From Flavobacteriales bacterium (GTDB lineage Bacteria > Bacteroidota > Bacteroidia > Flavobacteriales_F > PHOS-HE28): DNA of 64,000 nucleotides. The position numbers and the translations under genes are program-made. The notes beneath the pieces are model-generated. The model had not been told where the DNA came from. It did no database searches and was given only the letters and a program-made list of their open reading frames with translations. Positions 18,645-27,542 of the stretch are shown here, one piece after another (position 1 is the stretch's first letter; every line of letters starts with the position of its first letter). Where the stretch lies: positions 210,333 to 274,332 of the forward strand of contig JACJZG010000002.1 of NCBI GenBank assembly GCA_020635715.1, in the 5' to 3' direction.

Positions 18645-19871
18645 TCAGGTAAGCCGTTCCAGCGCGATCTCGAACGCTGTGCGGGTGAAGTTCCTTGGAG
18701 TGTCGTTGCGTGCATGCACCGCTTCGATGGCCTTGCGGATGACCATGCTCACGTCCTCGAAGATGGCCTTGTCGCCGAGGTCGTTACCCGGCTGCATGCA
18801 ATAGGCGAACACACGGGCCATGCCGCAGTTGGCGATGAAGTCGGGGATCACGCTCACCTGGCCGTCGGCATGTTCTGCGATGGGTCCGTAGAAGATCTGT
18901 GGGTCGGCGAAGGGTACGTTGGCGCCACTGCTGATCACTTCGAGCCCCGCAGCGCTCATGCGATCCACCTGTTCCCGGGTCACGAGGCGACTGGCCGCAC
19001 ACGGCAGGAAGACCTCCGCGCCGATACCCCAGATCGCATCGTTCACCGCATTGAACGACAGCAGGCTGGCGGTGCGCAACTGGTTCGCCTCCTTCTGTAC
19101 GAAGAGCATCTTCACCGCTTCCGCGTCCAGGCCCTTCGCGTCGATCAGCCCGCCGTTGCGATCGATGATCCCCACGATCCGTGCGCCCTGCTGTGCGAGG
19201 TAGTAGCCGGCCGCCGCCGCCACATTGCCCCAGCCCTGGACGATCACCCGTTTATCCTTCACGCTTCCACCCTTCACCGCATAATAGTGGCGCACGCTCT
19301 CCGCCACACCCCAGCCGGTGATCATGTCGGCCACGGCGTACTTCCCCGCCACAGGAACGTAGTTGGTATCATCCACGATCTTGCTCACGCCGGTGCGCAG
19401 CTGGGCGATCGCCGTGCGCTTCACGTCCTCCGCCGATCCGATGTGGCCGTTCACCACCCCTTCCTGCGGATGCTGGAGCCCGTAACGTTCCGTGATGGGG
19501 ATGACCTCATGCAGTTCGTCCACGTTGAGGTCGCCTCCCGTGCCGTAGTAGTTCTTCAACAGGGGCATCACCGCCTGGTACCAACGGTCCAGTACCTCGC
19601 CTTTACGCGGGTCAGCCGGGTCAAAGTCGATCCCGCTCTTGGCACCACCGATGGGCGGACCGCAGACGCTGAACTTCACCTCCATGGTCTTCGCCAGGCT
19701 CTCCACCTCGCGGCGGTCCAGGCCTTTCCGCATGCGGGTGCCGCCACCGGCCGCACCACCGCGCAGGCTGTTGATGACCACCCAGCCCTTGGCGCCGGTG
19801 GGCGCATCATTCCACTCGAAGACGATCTCGGGGGCACGCTCCTCGAAGCGGCGCAGGGCTTCACGCATCAC
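18645..19871 (-). CDS. Glu/Leu/Phe/Val dehydrogenase
   Basis: This is an amino-acid dehydrogenase that interconverts an L-amino acid and its 2-oxoacid plus ammonia with NAD(P). The 408-residue protein has the N-terminal Gly-rich substrate region (RGGAAGGGTRMRKGL), the catalytic-lysine segment GPPIGGAKSGIDFDP, and the dinucleotide fold with VIVQGWGNVAAAAGYYL. ATG 19871 lies 18 bases after a TACTTTCG box. Glutamate versus branched-chain substrate cannot be assigned from sequence alone. It heads the run with the exb-tonB-folC genes, though it may have a separate role. Confidence 0.88.
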   Translation of the reverse strand: MMREALRRFEERAPEIVFEWNDAPTGAKGWVVINSLRGGAAGGGTRMRKGLDRREVESLAKTMEVKFSVCGPPIGGAKSGIDFDPADPRKGEVLDRWYQAVMPLLKNYYGTGGDLNVDELHEVIPITERYGLQHPQEGVVNGHIGSAEDVKRTAIAQLRTGVSKIVDDTNYVPVAGKYAVADMITGWGVAESVRHYYAVKGGSVKDKRVIVQGWGNVAAAAGYYLAQQGARIVGIIDRNGGLIDAKGLDAEAVKMLFVQKEANQLRTASLLSFNAVNDAIWGIGAEVFLPCAASRLVTREQVDRMSAAGLEVISSGANVPFADPQIFYGPIAEHADGQVSVIPDFIANCGMARVFAYCMQPGNDLGDKAIFEDVSMVIRKAIEAVHARNDTPRNFTRTAFEIALERLT

Positions 19872-19889
19872 GGTTCCAGGTCAGTGGGG

Positions 19890-19897
19890 CGAAAGTA
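19890..19897 (-). promoter_or_regulatory. -7 box (TACTTTCG) of the amino-acid dehydrogenase run
   Basis: TACTTTCG on the minus strand, one mismatch to TAnnTTTG, 18 bases before the ATG at 19871. Confidence 0.45.
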
Positions 19898-19968
19898 ACC
19901 AGCCCCTCGGGGCGGCTTGGGAACCGGCCGGGCAAGGTTATCCCGTGGGGCTGTTAATACGGACAGGT

Positions 19969-21009
19969 CTATCGCTTGATCACCTGACCCACCCCGACAG
20001 TCCCATCCTGGGCTTCGGCCCGGATCAGATAGGGCCCCGACGGCAACGAGCTGAGGTCGATCGTCGATGAGCCGGCCGGCTGGTGCTCATCCAACACCAT
20101 TCGTCCGGAGCTGTCATGTACCAGGATACGCCGCGCATCAGACTCCATCCCTGTCAGCTGGACCAGGCCATCCGTGACGCTCGGTGAGAGTAAAAGGCTT
20201 CCGATCGGCCTTTCATTCGGGATGTATGTTGTGGTCGGATCGCGGCAGATCGTGATCCCGCGCGCCACACTGCCGATCAACGCCCCGTTCCGATACTCAT
20301 CGCAGGTGATCCGAAAGAACCATGTACCCGCGTTCGCCACGTATATCCACGCGAGATCCCCACTGGTCCAAGCCACGAGAATATCACTGGGAGGCTGTGG
20401 AAAGGAATATCCCTCGACATCATCGCACTGATCCCCCAGAGGTACACCGATGCTGAAAACAAGGTCGTCCCCATCCTGTTCACTGGCACCGAGGTTGTGG
20501 ATCAGGGTGTTTATGGCATGGGAGAAGTTCCAGTGGCTGTTGCTCATGACCAATGAATTGTTCGGTCCCAAGACGGGGTCGATGACCAGGAGCGCCGAAA
20601 TGCACTGCCATAAGTTACCTGAGTTCGGCAGATCGACAAGTCCTTCTGGGAAGAAACCATCGACATATCGGATCACGAAGGCGCCTGGGCCTTGGTAGGT
20701 GTGATCCGCCATGTAGCGGCTTCTCCGAGAGCTGCATGTAGCACTTTCCCGGTCCTCCACCTCCATACGCGTCGCCGGTCCTGTGCTTCCGTCGCCGAAC
20801 TCGATCATCACCGATCGTTGATCCTCAGGGTCTTCCGGTCGGGTGTAGAGGTCGAGCGTGATCCGATAGGTCAGGTCGCCGAGGTGTGTGTAAGCGATCT
20901 CACCGCCGTAGGAACCAAGGAGTTCGGAAAGGCTTGCGCCAATGAGCCAGCAACCGATGGTCAAGCGGTGTAGCACGGTGTTCATTTGGGTGGTGGGCAG
21001 GTCGGTCAT
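19969..21009 (-). CDS. Secreted protein with T9SS sorting domain (tandem paralogue 2)
   Basis: A signal peptide (MNTVLHRLTIGCWLIGASL from the second possible start at 20985) leads to a domain starting YGGEIAYTHLGDLTYRITL. I recall that pattern from large gliding-motility-associated secreted proteins. Cys residues and FGDGS follow in the middle. The last ~80 residues are a type A T9SS sorting domain (PIGSLLLSPSVTDGLVQL, ILVHDSSGRMVLDE, SLPSGPYLIRAEAQDG). The longer start at 21009 overlaps the stop of the upstream paralogue as ATGA. The protein is expected to be exported by Sec and then by the Por machinery to the cell surface. Function unknown. Confidence 0.78.
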   Translation of the reverse strand: MTDLPTTQMNTVLHRLTIGCWLIGASLSELLGSYGGEIAYTHLGDLTYRITLDLYTRPEDPEDQRSVMIEFGDGSTGPATRMEVEDRESATCSSRRSRYMADHTYQGPGAFVIRYVDGFFPEGLVDLPNSGNLWQCISALLVIDPVLGPNNSLVMSNSHWNFSHAINTLIHNLGASEQDGDDLVFSIGVPLGDQCDDVEGYSFPQPPSDILVAWTSGDLAWIYVANAGTWFFRITCDEYRNGALIGSVARGITICRDPTTTYIPNERPIGSLLLSPSVTDGLVQLTGMESDARRILVHDSSGRMVLDEHQPAGSSTIDLSSLPSGPYLIRAEAQDGTVGVGQVIKR

Positions 21010-22007
21010 CGTTTCGTCGCGCGACCCACGCGAATGGCTTCAGCGGCTTCCTTAACCTTCACGAAGTATGTTCCAGTCGGGTGTGAGGCGAGGTCGATGG
21101 AGCACGTTGCGGCGTTGGACCACTGATCAAATACCAGCCGACCCAATGGATCAAGTACCGTGATGTGCTGTGGTCCTGGTCCCAACCCGCTGATCCGTAT
21201 CGGGCCTTCCGTGATGCTCGGTGTTATTTCGAGACTTCCGATCACCTCTCCTTCAGGCATCCTGGTGCCGACGCTGGTAACGCAGAGGGTCATGTCCCGG
21301 ATCACCTCGCCAATGAGTTCCCCATCTCGGTACTCCGACCCACGCACGGTGAGGTTGAAAGCACCGTTGAAAGGGGGAGACTGCCAGGTGAAAATGCCAT
21401 TCACCGGTTCCACCGAAGCGCTCAACGTGGCCGCAGGGAATTGGTAGCCCATGATCGGCTGGCAGGAGTTCCCGTTCGGGACGACCCATTCGAAGTGCAG
21501 GCTGTCTCCATCGGCATCCGTTGCTCCGGGGTCGTGTATCCATGTGTTGTCGACGACCTGGATCGAATAGGGTGGCATGCTGAACCGGATGCCATTGTTC
21601 ATTGGCTCGCCCGGTCCGGCGATGAAGCTCGTCTCGACGCACAAGGTCTGAGCGATCGAGTTCGGGATGTTGACGATGCCAGAACCACGGTTCGCCAACA
21701 TAGCGTGGACCGTATGCCAGCCCACTTCGGAAAAGTCGTGTTCGTGTCGATAAGAGCTGCGGCGGACATCCATTGCGGGGAAGTCCTGGATGTCGATGCG
21801 CGGGACCGTTATCTCTTCACCGTCATCCACCGTTATAAGGATATACTGCAGGTCACTCGGCTCGCTCAGGCAGGTGGTGACAAAGACCTCGATCCGATAC
21901 AGCGTCTCGGACAAGGCCGTGTACGTAATGTCGACGCTTTTTTGACCGCAACATCCCAACGATGAGCGGTACATGAGGCATGCGGCTAGTAGAAGATAGG
22001 TTCGCAT
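21006..22007 (-). CDS. Secreted protein with T9SS sorting domain (tandem paralogue 1)
   Basis: The 333-residue protein has a signal peptide-like start (YLLLAACLMYRSSLGCCG), an N-terminal domain with VDITYTALSETLYRIEVFV, Cys-containing middle strands, and a C-terminal sorting domain (EVIGSLEITPSITEGPIRI, ITVLDPLGRLVFDQ, HPTGTYFVKVKEAAEAIRV). Its plan is the same as the downstream gene, including the EYRDGELIGEVIRDMTLC block (EYRNGALIGSVARGITIC in the partner). This marks an old tandem duplication. Surface location is inferred from the CTD; the role is unknown. Confidence 0.78.
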   Translation of the reverse strand: MRTYLLLAACLMYRSSLGCCGQKSVDITYTALSETLYRIEVFVTTCLSEPSDLQYILITVDDGEEITVPRIDIQDFPAMDVRRSSYRHEHDFSEVGWHTVHAMLANRGSGIVNIPNSIAQTLCVETSFIAGPGEPMNNGIRFSMPPYSIQVVDNTWIHDPGATDADGDSLHFEWVVPNGNSCQPIMGYQFPAATLSASVEPVNGIFTWQSPPFNGAFNLTVRGSEYRDGELIGEVIRDMTLCVTSVGTRMPEGEVIGSLEITPSITEGPIRISGLGPGPQHITVLDPLGRLVFDQWSNAATCSIDLASHPTGTYFVKVKEAAEAIRVGRATKR

Positions 22008-22060
22008 GGTTCGATGTCACCGATGACCATCCGTCATGGCATGCGTGAAGATAGTATCGT

Positions 22061-23122
22061 TCACAAGAAGATACTCCCTCCCGACGCCTCCAGCCGCGCG
22101 CCTGTCACGCTCGCCAGTGCGGTCACCTCCCCACGCAACCGACGCACGCCAAGGAAGGCGAAGATCAAGGCCTCCTTGTAGTCCACGATCCGCTTCCGAG
22201 GGATGGTGATATGGGCCTTGTTCAGTGCCTGGATGCGCTCCATCAGGAAGCCGTTGTGCGCACCACCGCCGGTCACCAGCATGTCTTCGATCCCAGCGGG
22301 GATCGCCTCGGCCACCATCATGGCGATGTGCTCGACCACCGTGCGCGACCGGTCCTTCAATGTGATAAGCTCATCCGTGATCAGCGCTCGCACCCCGGCA
22401 TCGAACCATTCCCTGCCCAAGGAGCGTGGTGGTGGTTGGCGGTGGAAGGGGATGGCGTTCAATCGATCCAGCAGTGCTGCATCCACCTGGCCGGAACGAG
22501 CCAGAGCACCATCGTCATCGAAGGACTTCCCGGCTTCCTCGGCAAGCAGGTTCAAGGCCTGGTTGCCGATGCAGACGTCGTAGCCGAGCACCCTGGCACC
22601 GTCATGCACGGAGATGTTGCAGATCCCGCCGATGTTCAGGAAGGCGCGCTGATCCGGGAAGAGCAGTTGTTCGCCCAGGGGGACGAGAGGCGCGCCCTGC
22701 CCACCCAGGGCCACATCGAGCGTCCGGAAGTCGGTGATCGTGCGCACACCCGTGATCGCCGCGATCCGCGCACCATGGCCGATCTGCACCGTGAGCCCTT
22801 CGACAGGCTGATGGAAGACGGTATGGCCGTGCGAGGCGATGAGGTCAACGTGGCGACCTTGGAGGAAGTCCAACACCGCCCGGCCGATAAGATCGCCGAG
22901 GTCACGGTCCAGCCGGGCCAGTTCCAATGCGGAGCCGTTCATCACAGCCACGAGCTTCTGCTGGAAGGCCGGTTCGTAAGGGATCGTTCGCGCATCGTCG
23001 AGGGTGAACGACCATCGACCACCCCGCAGCGTGAAGTGGCATAGCGCCAGGTCCAGGCCGTCCAACGAGCTGCCGCTCATGACGCCGATCGCGGTGTAAT
23101 GAACTTCGTCAGGGGCAGCCAT
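22061..23122 (-). CDS. anmK: Anhydro-N-acetylmuramic acid kinase
   Basis: AnmK opens and phosphorylates 1,6-anhydro-MurNAc from recycled peptidoglycan to MurNAc-6-phosphate. The 353-residue protein has the phosphate loop GVMSGSSLDGLDLALC near residue 10, the catalytic region FLNIGGICNISV, the DVCIGNQALNLLAEEAGK segment, and the C-terminal VTGGGAHNGFLMERI. ATG 23122 starts the conserved N-terminus. It is divergent from the acyl-CoA dehydrogenase gene, with a TACCTTCG box at 23128-23135 only 5 bases before its ATG. Confidence 0.93.
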   Translation of the reverse strand: MAAPDEVHYTAIGVMSGSSLDGLDLALCHFTLRGGRWSFTLDDARTIPYEPAFQQKLVAVMNGSALELARLDRDLGDLIGRAVLDFLQGRHVDLIASHGHTVFHQPVEGLTVQIGHGARIAAITGVRTITDFRTLDVALGGQGAPLVPLGEQLLFPDQRAFLNIGGICNISVHDGARVLGYDVCIGNQALNLLAEEAGKSFDDDGALARSGQVDAALLDRLNAIPFHRQPPPRSLGREWFDAGVRALITDELITLKDRSRTVVEHIAMMVAEAIPAGIEDMLVTGGGAHNGFLMERIQALNKAHITIPRKRIVDYKEALIFAFLGVRRLRGEVTALASVTGARLEASGGSIFL

Positions 23123-23140
23123 CGGGGCGAAGGTATCCGC

Positions 23141-23148
23141 TACTTTTG
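23141..23148 (+). promoter_or_regulatory. -7 box (TACTTTTG) of the acyl-CoA dehydrogenase gene
   Basis: A perfect TAnnTTTG, 18 bases before ATG 23167, inside the intergenic space shared with the divergent anmK. It supports 23167 over an upstream in-frame GTG at 23146 that overlaps the box. Confidence 0.65.
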
Positions 23149-23166
23149 CCCGGTACACGTACCGCC

Positions 23167-24336
23167 ATGCAAGACACCGCCACCCTCGCCGGATTGAACT
23201 TTGAATTGAGCGAAGAACAGATCGCAGTGCGCGATGCTGCCCGTGACTTCGCCCAGAACGTGCTGAAGCCCGGCGTGATCGAGCGGGACCGGGACCAGAA
23301 GTTCCCCACCGAGGAGATCAGGCAGCTCGGTGAGCTCGGCTTCCTGGGCATGATGGTGGATCCGAAGTACGGCGGCGGTGGCATGGACACCATCAGCTAC
23401 GTGCTCGCCATGGAGGAGATCAGCAAGATCGATGCGAGCACCAGCGTGGTGATGAGCGTGAACAATTCTCTCGTTTGCTGGGGCCTGGAACAGTTCGGCA
23501 ATGAGGAGCAGAAACAGAAGTACCTCGTGCCTCTCGCGAAAGGAGAGAAGATCGGCGCCTTCTGCCTGAGCGAGCCGGAGGCGGGCAGCGATGCCACCAG
23601 TCAGCGCACCACGGCCATCGACATGGGCGACCACTACCTGCTGAACGGTACCAAGAACTGGATCACCAACGGCGGCAGCGCCAGCACCTACCTGGTGATG
23701 GCCCAGACCGATGCGGCCAAGGGCCACAAAGGCATCAACTGCCTCATCGTGGAGAAGGGCATGCCCGGCTTCGTGGTGGGTGCCAAGGAGGACAAGCTCG
23801 GCATCCGCGGAAGCGATACCCACACCCTCATGTTCCAGGATGTGAAGGTGCCCAAGGCCAACCGTATCGGCGAGGACGGCTTCGGGTTCACCTTCGCGAT
23901 GAAGACCTTGAGCGGTGGCCGGATCGGGATCGCTTCACAAGCGCTCGGTATCGCCAGCGGAGCCTACGAACTCGCCCTGGCTTACAGCAAGGAGCGCAAG
24001 GCCTTCGGCAAGGCCATCAGTGAGCACCAGGCCATCGCCTTCAAGCTGGCGGACATGGCCACGGAGATCGAAGCGGCGCGACTGCTGTGCCTGAAGGCGG
24101 CCTGGCTGAAGGACCAGCACCTGAACTACGACCAGGCCAGCGCCATGGCGAAGGTCTTCAGCAGCGAAGTGGCCATGCGCACCACGGTGGAAGCCGTGCA
24201 GATACACGGTGGTTACGGGTACGTGAAGGAGTACCATGTGGAACGCCTGATGCGCGATGCCAAGATCACCCAGATCTACGAAGGCACCAGCGAGGTGCAG
24301 CGGATCGTGATCAGTCGCGGGGTGCTGAAGGGTTGA
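23167..24336 (+). CDS. Acyl-CoA dehydrogenase
   Basis: This FAD enzyme makes the 2,3-double bond in acyl-CoA during beta-oxidation or branched-chain amino-acid breakdown. The 389-residue protein has the family order: N-terminal helices (FELSEEQIAVRDAARDFAQ), the FAD/substrate loop FCLSEPEAGSDATSQRTT, and the WITNGGSASTYLVMAQT strand. The C-terminal block VQIHGGYGYVKEYHVERLMRD precedes IYEGTSEVQRIVISR. The catalytic Glu is expected in the IYEGTSE segment, as in short-chain and butyryl-CoA dehydrogenases. It stands alone on the plus strand. Confidence 0.92.
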   Translation: MQDTATLAGLNFELSEEQIAVRDAARDFAQNVLKPGVIERDRDQKFPTEEIRQLGELGFLGMMVDPKYGGGGMDTISYVLAMEEISKIDASTSVVMSVNNSLVCWGLEQFGNEEQKQKYLVPLAKGEKIGAFCLSEPEAGSDATSQRTTAIDMGDHYLLNGTKNWITNGGSASTYLVMAQTDAAKGHKGINCLIVEKGMPGFVVGAKEDKLGIRGSDTHTLMFQDVKVPKANRIGEDGFGFTFAMKTLSGGRIGIASQALGIASGAYELALAYSKERKAFGKAISEHQAIAFKLADMATEIEAARLLCLKAAWLKDQHLNYDQASAMAKVFSSEVAMRTTVEAVQIHGGYGYVKEYHVERLMRDAKITQIYEGTSEVQRIVISRGVLKG

Positions 24337-24396
24337 GTTGAGCCGGTCCTCGGCCGCGCCGCGCGGGAGGCATTACGGCGAATGGTCCGTTGCGAC

Positions 24397-25689
24397 CTAG
24401 AGCGCGGGCAACACGGTCTCCAGTTTGATCCCACGTGATCCCTTCACCAGGATCAACCGCCCGTGGACCGGTGCTGTTGTGAGGCGCTCATGCAGTTCTG
24501 CGGCGGAGCGCACCGCTTCGGGGGTGACCTTCCTGAACTCACCACCGATGAACCAGGCTTCAAGCTTCAAGCGGAGGACGAGGTCAACGATGGCCCGGTG
24601 TTCCACCTCGCTCTCCGCCCCGAGTTCCAGCATGTCGCCGAGGAGCGCCAGCTTGGGTCGGTCGGTCTGCATGGCCGCGAAATTCTCCAGCGCCGCCGCC
24701 ATGCTCGTGGGGTTGGCGTTGTAGGCATCAAGCACGAGCTGGTTCCGCCCTGTATCCGTGAACTGTGACCGATTGTTGCTCGGCAAATAGGACGTCAACG
24801 CTGCTGCGATCACATCATCCGGAACGCCGAAGTGCTGACCCACCGCCACGGCCACGAGCACGTTCGGCAGGTTGTACGCTCCAATGAGCTTGGTGGCCAC
24901 ATGGTGGGCGCGTTCATCCCTTCCCGCGAAGACGACCTCCAGGAAGGGGCCGGATCCGTTCACCTCTCCGCGGGTGTCCGCTGTTCTCGAGCGACCGTAA
25001 GTGACCCGCCGCTGGCCTTCGCTCTTGCGCATGAGCAGGTCATCATCCATGTTCACGAAAAGGATGCCTTGTGCCGCCGCGATGTTCGTGTAGAGCTCGC
25101 TCTTCGTGCTGATGACCCCTTCGTAGCTGCCGAAGCCTTCCAGATGGGCCTTGCCGATATTGGTGATCAGACCGTGCGTGGGTTCGGCGATGGTGGCGAG
25201 CTCGGCGATATCCCCCGGCTTGTTCGCGCCCATCTCGATGATCGCGATGCGGTGTTCCGCGGTGAGGCGCAACAGGGTGAGGGGGACACCGATGTGGTTG
25301 TTCAGGTTGCCGCTCGTGGCCAATGTGGAACGATCCGCGGCGAGCACCGCGTGCATCAATTCCTTGGTCGTGGTCTTGCCGTTCGAGCCCGTGATCCCGA
25401 TGACCGGCAGGTCGAACTGCCGGCGATGATGGGTGGCGAGCTGCTGCAAGGCCGTGAGCACATCCTGGACCACCAGGAATCGGTCATCCATGGCCACGGC
25501 GGGTTCATCCACCACGGCAAAGCGGGCTCCCTTGCCCAAGGCCTCCGCAGCGAAGGTGTTGGCGTTGAAGTTCGGGCCTTTCAGCGCGAAGAACAGGCTG
25601 TCCTGTGCGATGGTCCGTGTATCCGTGCTCGTGCCGCGACAGGTGAGGAAGTGACGGTACAGGTCGGTGATGGTGGTGTGGCTGGCCAT
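24397..25689 (-). CDS. murF: UDP-N-acetylmuramoyl-tripeptide--D-alanyl-D-alanine ligase
   Basis: MurF adds the D-Ala-D-Ala dipeptide to the peptidoglycan precursor in the cytoplasm. The 430-residue protein has the substrate-binding N-terminus with SLFFALKGPNFNANTFAAEAL, the ATP loop VIGITGSNGKTTTKEL, the Mur ligase centre IIEMGANKPGDIAEL, a middle NIGKAHLEGFGS segment, and the C-terminal VLDAYNANPTSM and LALLGDMLELG. ATG 25689 begins the conserved MASHTTITDLYRHF; the extension to 25821 is not conserved. It follows gldJ on the same strand, separated by a hairpin. From memory, gldJ-murF adjacency is common in Flavobacteriia. Confidence 0.95.
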   Translation of the reverse strand: MASHTTITDLYRHFLTCRGTSTDTRTIAQDSLFFALKGPNFNANTFAAEALGKGARFAVVDEPAVAMDDRFLVVQDVLTALQQLATHHRRQFDLPVIGITGSNGKTTTKELMHAVLAADRSTLATSGNLNNHIGVPLTLLRLTAEHRIAIIEMGANKPGDIAELATIAEPTHGLITNIGKAHLEGFGSYEGVISTKSELYTNIAAAQGILFVNMDDDLLMRKSEGQRRVTYGRSRTADTRGEVNGSGPFLEVVFAGRDERAHHVATKLIGAYNLPNVLVAVAVGQHFGVPDDVIAAALTSYLPSNNRSQFTDTGRNQLVLDAYNANPTSMAAALENFAAMQTDRPKLALLGDMLELGAESEVEHRAIVDLVLRLKLEAWFIGGEFRKVTPEAVRSAAELHERLTTAPVHGRLILVKGSRGIKLETVLPAL

Positions 25690-25696
25690 GAACGAA

Positions 25697-25723
25697 GGAC
25701 CCCCGGCGGGTGGCCGGGGGTCC
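25697..25723 (-). terminator. Hairpin between gldJ and murF
   Basis: A perfect 10-bp stem, GGACCCCCGG with CCGGGGGTCC, has a 7-base loop. It lies 19 bases past the gldJ stop and just upstream of the murF start. It has no long T-run, so it may attenuate rather than stop transcription into murF. Confidence 0.65.
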
Positions 25724-25742
25724 AAATTAGGTCGGAGGGTGA

Positions 25743-27503
25743 TCAGCGCTTCTGATCGAGCTTCTTGCTGTCCTTCTCCTCGCCCAGGCCACGCGGGCTG
25801 CCCACGCGGGTCATGGCGCATCGGAAGCCGATCGTGGCCGTGCTCTGGCGCTCGTCCAGGTGGCGGCGGGTGCTTGGGCTGGCCCAGTAGATCCGGTCCG
25901 CCCAGCTGGCACCTTTGTACACACGGCTACGGTCGTTCACAAGGCTGGTCTTGCCCCAGTCATACATCGCGTTCCCCTCGAAATCGGGGTTCTCGAAGTA
26001 GATGCTGCTCTCCACATCACCATCGCGGAAGTCGATGTTGTCGCTCTGGCGGTAGTTGCGGCGATCGATGTTCTCTTCCACGGTCACGTTGCGCACACGC
26101 ACGTCACCCGGTTGATCGCTCTGGTAATCGCTGATGCCGCTCAACAGTTTCGGGCAGATCTCGAGGTCCTTGCTCTTGATGTTGTCCACCATGTCCTGCA
26201 CGCGCTGCATGGCGGCATCCTGCTTGCGGGTGTTGTTGAACTCGATGGCTTGATCGATCGCGGTCAGCAGCTCATCAATGAGCGCCGCCTCCTCATCCGT
26301 GGCACGGCCCTGCATGATGGTCTGGAACTCGGTGAGGTAGTACTTGATGCCGTCCACATCGTAGACCACGATGTCGTGCTTGTCCTGCACCACACCGTCG
26401 CTGTTGAGCACTTTCGTCTTGAACACGTTGCCACGGAAGGGGCGGAAGTCATCCTTGTCCTCGGGGCTCAACGGGCGGTACACGTCCATCACCCATTCGC
26501 TCACGTTGCCCGCCATGTTGTACAAGCCATAGTCGTTCGGCCAGTAGCTGAACACCGGCGCGGTCACGTCGGCGTTGTCGTTGAGGCTGCCAGCAACCCC
26601 CATGTAATCTCCACGGCCGCGCATGAAGTTGCCGCGGAAATCACCGTAGAACGCTCCACCTTTCTTACGGCTGTCGTAACGCACCCAGTGGCCGTTCCAG
26701 GGGTAGATGCGACGCTCCACCACGCGTTCGTCCACCGTGTTGCCCACCAGTCCGTACGCGGCATATTCCCATTCGGCTTCGGTCGGGAGGCGGTAGCGGG
26801 GGAGCAGCACGCCGTCCTCCATGCGGATGTTACGCGTGTCCTTGTTCGGGTTGAAGTCCTGCACCCCATCGACCTTTTTGCCGCTCTCATACTGGCCGGC
26901 CAGGTAGGCGTCCGTGCTGAAGTGGTCCTCGTTGATCTGATTGGGGTAGTGCTCGAAGAGGCCTTCGCGGATGAGGATGATCTCGTTCACGCGGTCCGTA
27001 CGCCAGGCGCAATAGTCGTTCGCCTGCAGCCAGTTCACGCCCACCACGGGATAGTCGCGGTAAGCCGGGTGGCGCAGGTAGTACTCCACATACGGTTCGT
27101 TGAAGGCCAGCTTGCTGCGCCATACCAGGGTGTCGGGCAGAGCCTTTTTGTAGATCTCGGGATAGTCGGCGGCGAACACGCGGTCCAGCCAGTAGAGGTA
27201 CTCGAGCCAGTAGAAGTTGGTCACCTCCACCTCGTCCATATAGAAGGAGGACACCGTGACGGTGCGCGGGATCATGTCCCACTCATGGCGCAGGTCATCG
27301 GTGACCCGGCCCATGGTGAACTGGCCCCCTTCGACGAGGATGAGGCCCGGTCCCGTCTCCTGGTCGGCGAATTCGGTCTTCTCGAACCCGCCGTTCTTGG
27401 AGTCGTTGTAATTCCAGCCTGTGGCGCCGCTCTTCTCGAACTGGCACCCGCTGAGCACGGCGGCAGCCACCGTGAGCAAGGCGATGTTCCTGGAATGGTT
27501 CAT
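25743..27503 (-). CDS. gldJ: Gliding motility lipoprotein GldJ
   Basis: GldJ is an outer-membrane lipoprotein needed for T9SS and gliding. It has the fold of formylglycine-generating sulfatase modifying factors but lacks that activity. The 586-residue protein has a lipobox with Cys20 (AAVLSGC), the SUMF1-type start LILVEGGQFTMG, the central RYRLPTEAEWEYAAYG and NMAGNVSEWVMDVYR motifs, and a C-terminal GASWADRIYWASP...IGFRCAM. An Asp/Glu-rich insertion near residue 400 is typical of GldJ as opposed to catalytic homologues. It sits between a PorP/SprF-type gene and murF, in the same locus as porU and porV. Confidence 0.9.
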   Translation of the reverse strand: MNHSRNIALLTVAAAVLSGCQFEKSGATGWNYNDSKNGGFEKTEFADQETGPGLILVEGGQFTMGRVTDDLRHEWDMIPRTVTVSSFYMDEVEVTNFYWLEYLYWLDRVFAADYPEIYKKALPDTLVWRSKLAFNEPYVEYYLRHPAYRDYPVVGVNWLQANDYCAWRTDRVNEIILIREGLFEHYPNQINEDHFSTDAYLAGQYESGKKVDGVQDFNPNKDTRNIRMEDGVLLPRYRLPTEAEWEYAAYGLVGNTVDERVVERRIYPWNGHWVRYDSRKKGGAFYGDFRGNFMRGRGDYMGVAGSLNDNADVTAPVFSYWPNDYGLYNMAGNVSEWVMDVYRPLSPEDKDDFRPFRGNVFKTKVLNSDGVVQDKHDIVVYDVDGIKYYLTEFQTIMQGRATDEEAALIDELLTAIDQAIEFNNTRKQDAAMQRVQDMVDNIKSKDLEICPKLLSGISDYQSDQPGDVRVRNVTVEENIDRRNYRQSDNIDFRDGDVESSIYFENPDFEGNAMYDWGKTSLVNDRSRVYKGASWADRIYWASPSTRRHLDERQSTATIGFRCAMTRVGSPRGLGEEKDSKKLDQKR

Positions 27504-27542
27504 GGTTCTGTCTGGTTCCGTTCGGTCTGGGTTCCTTGCGAT

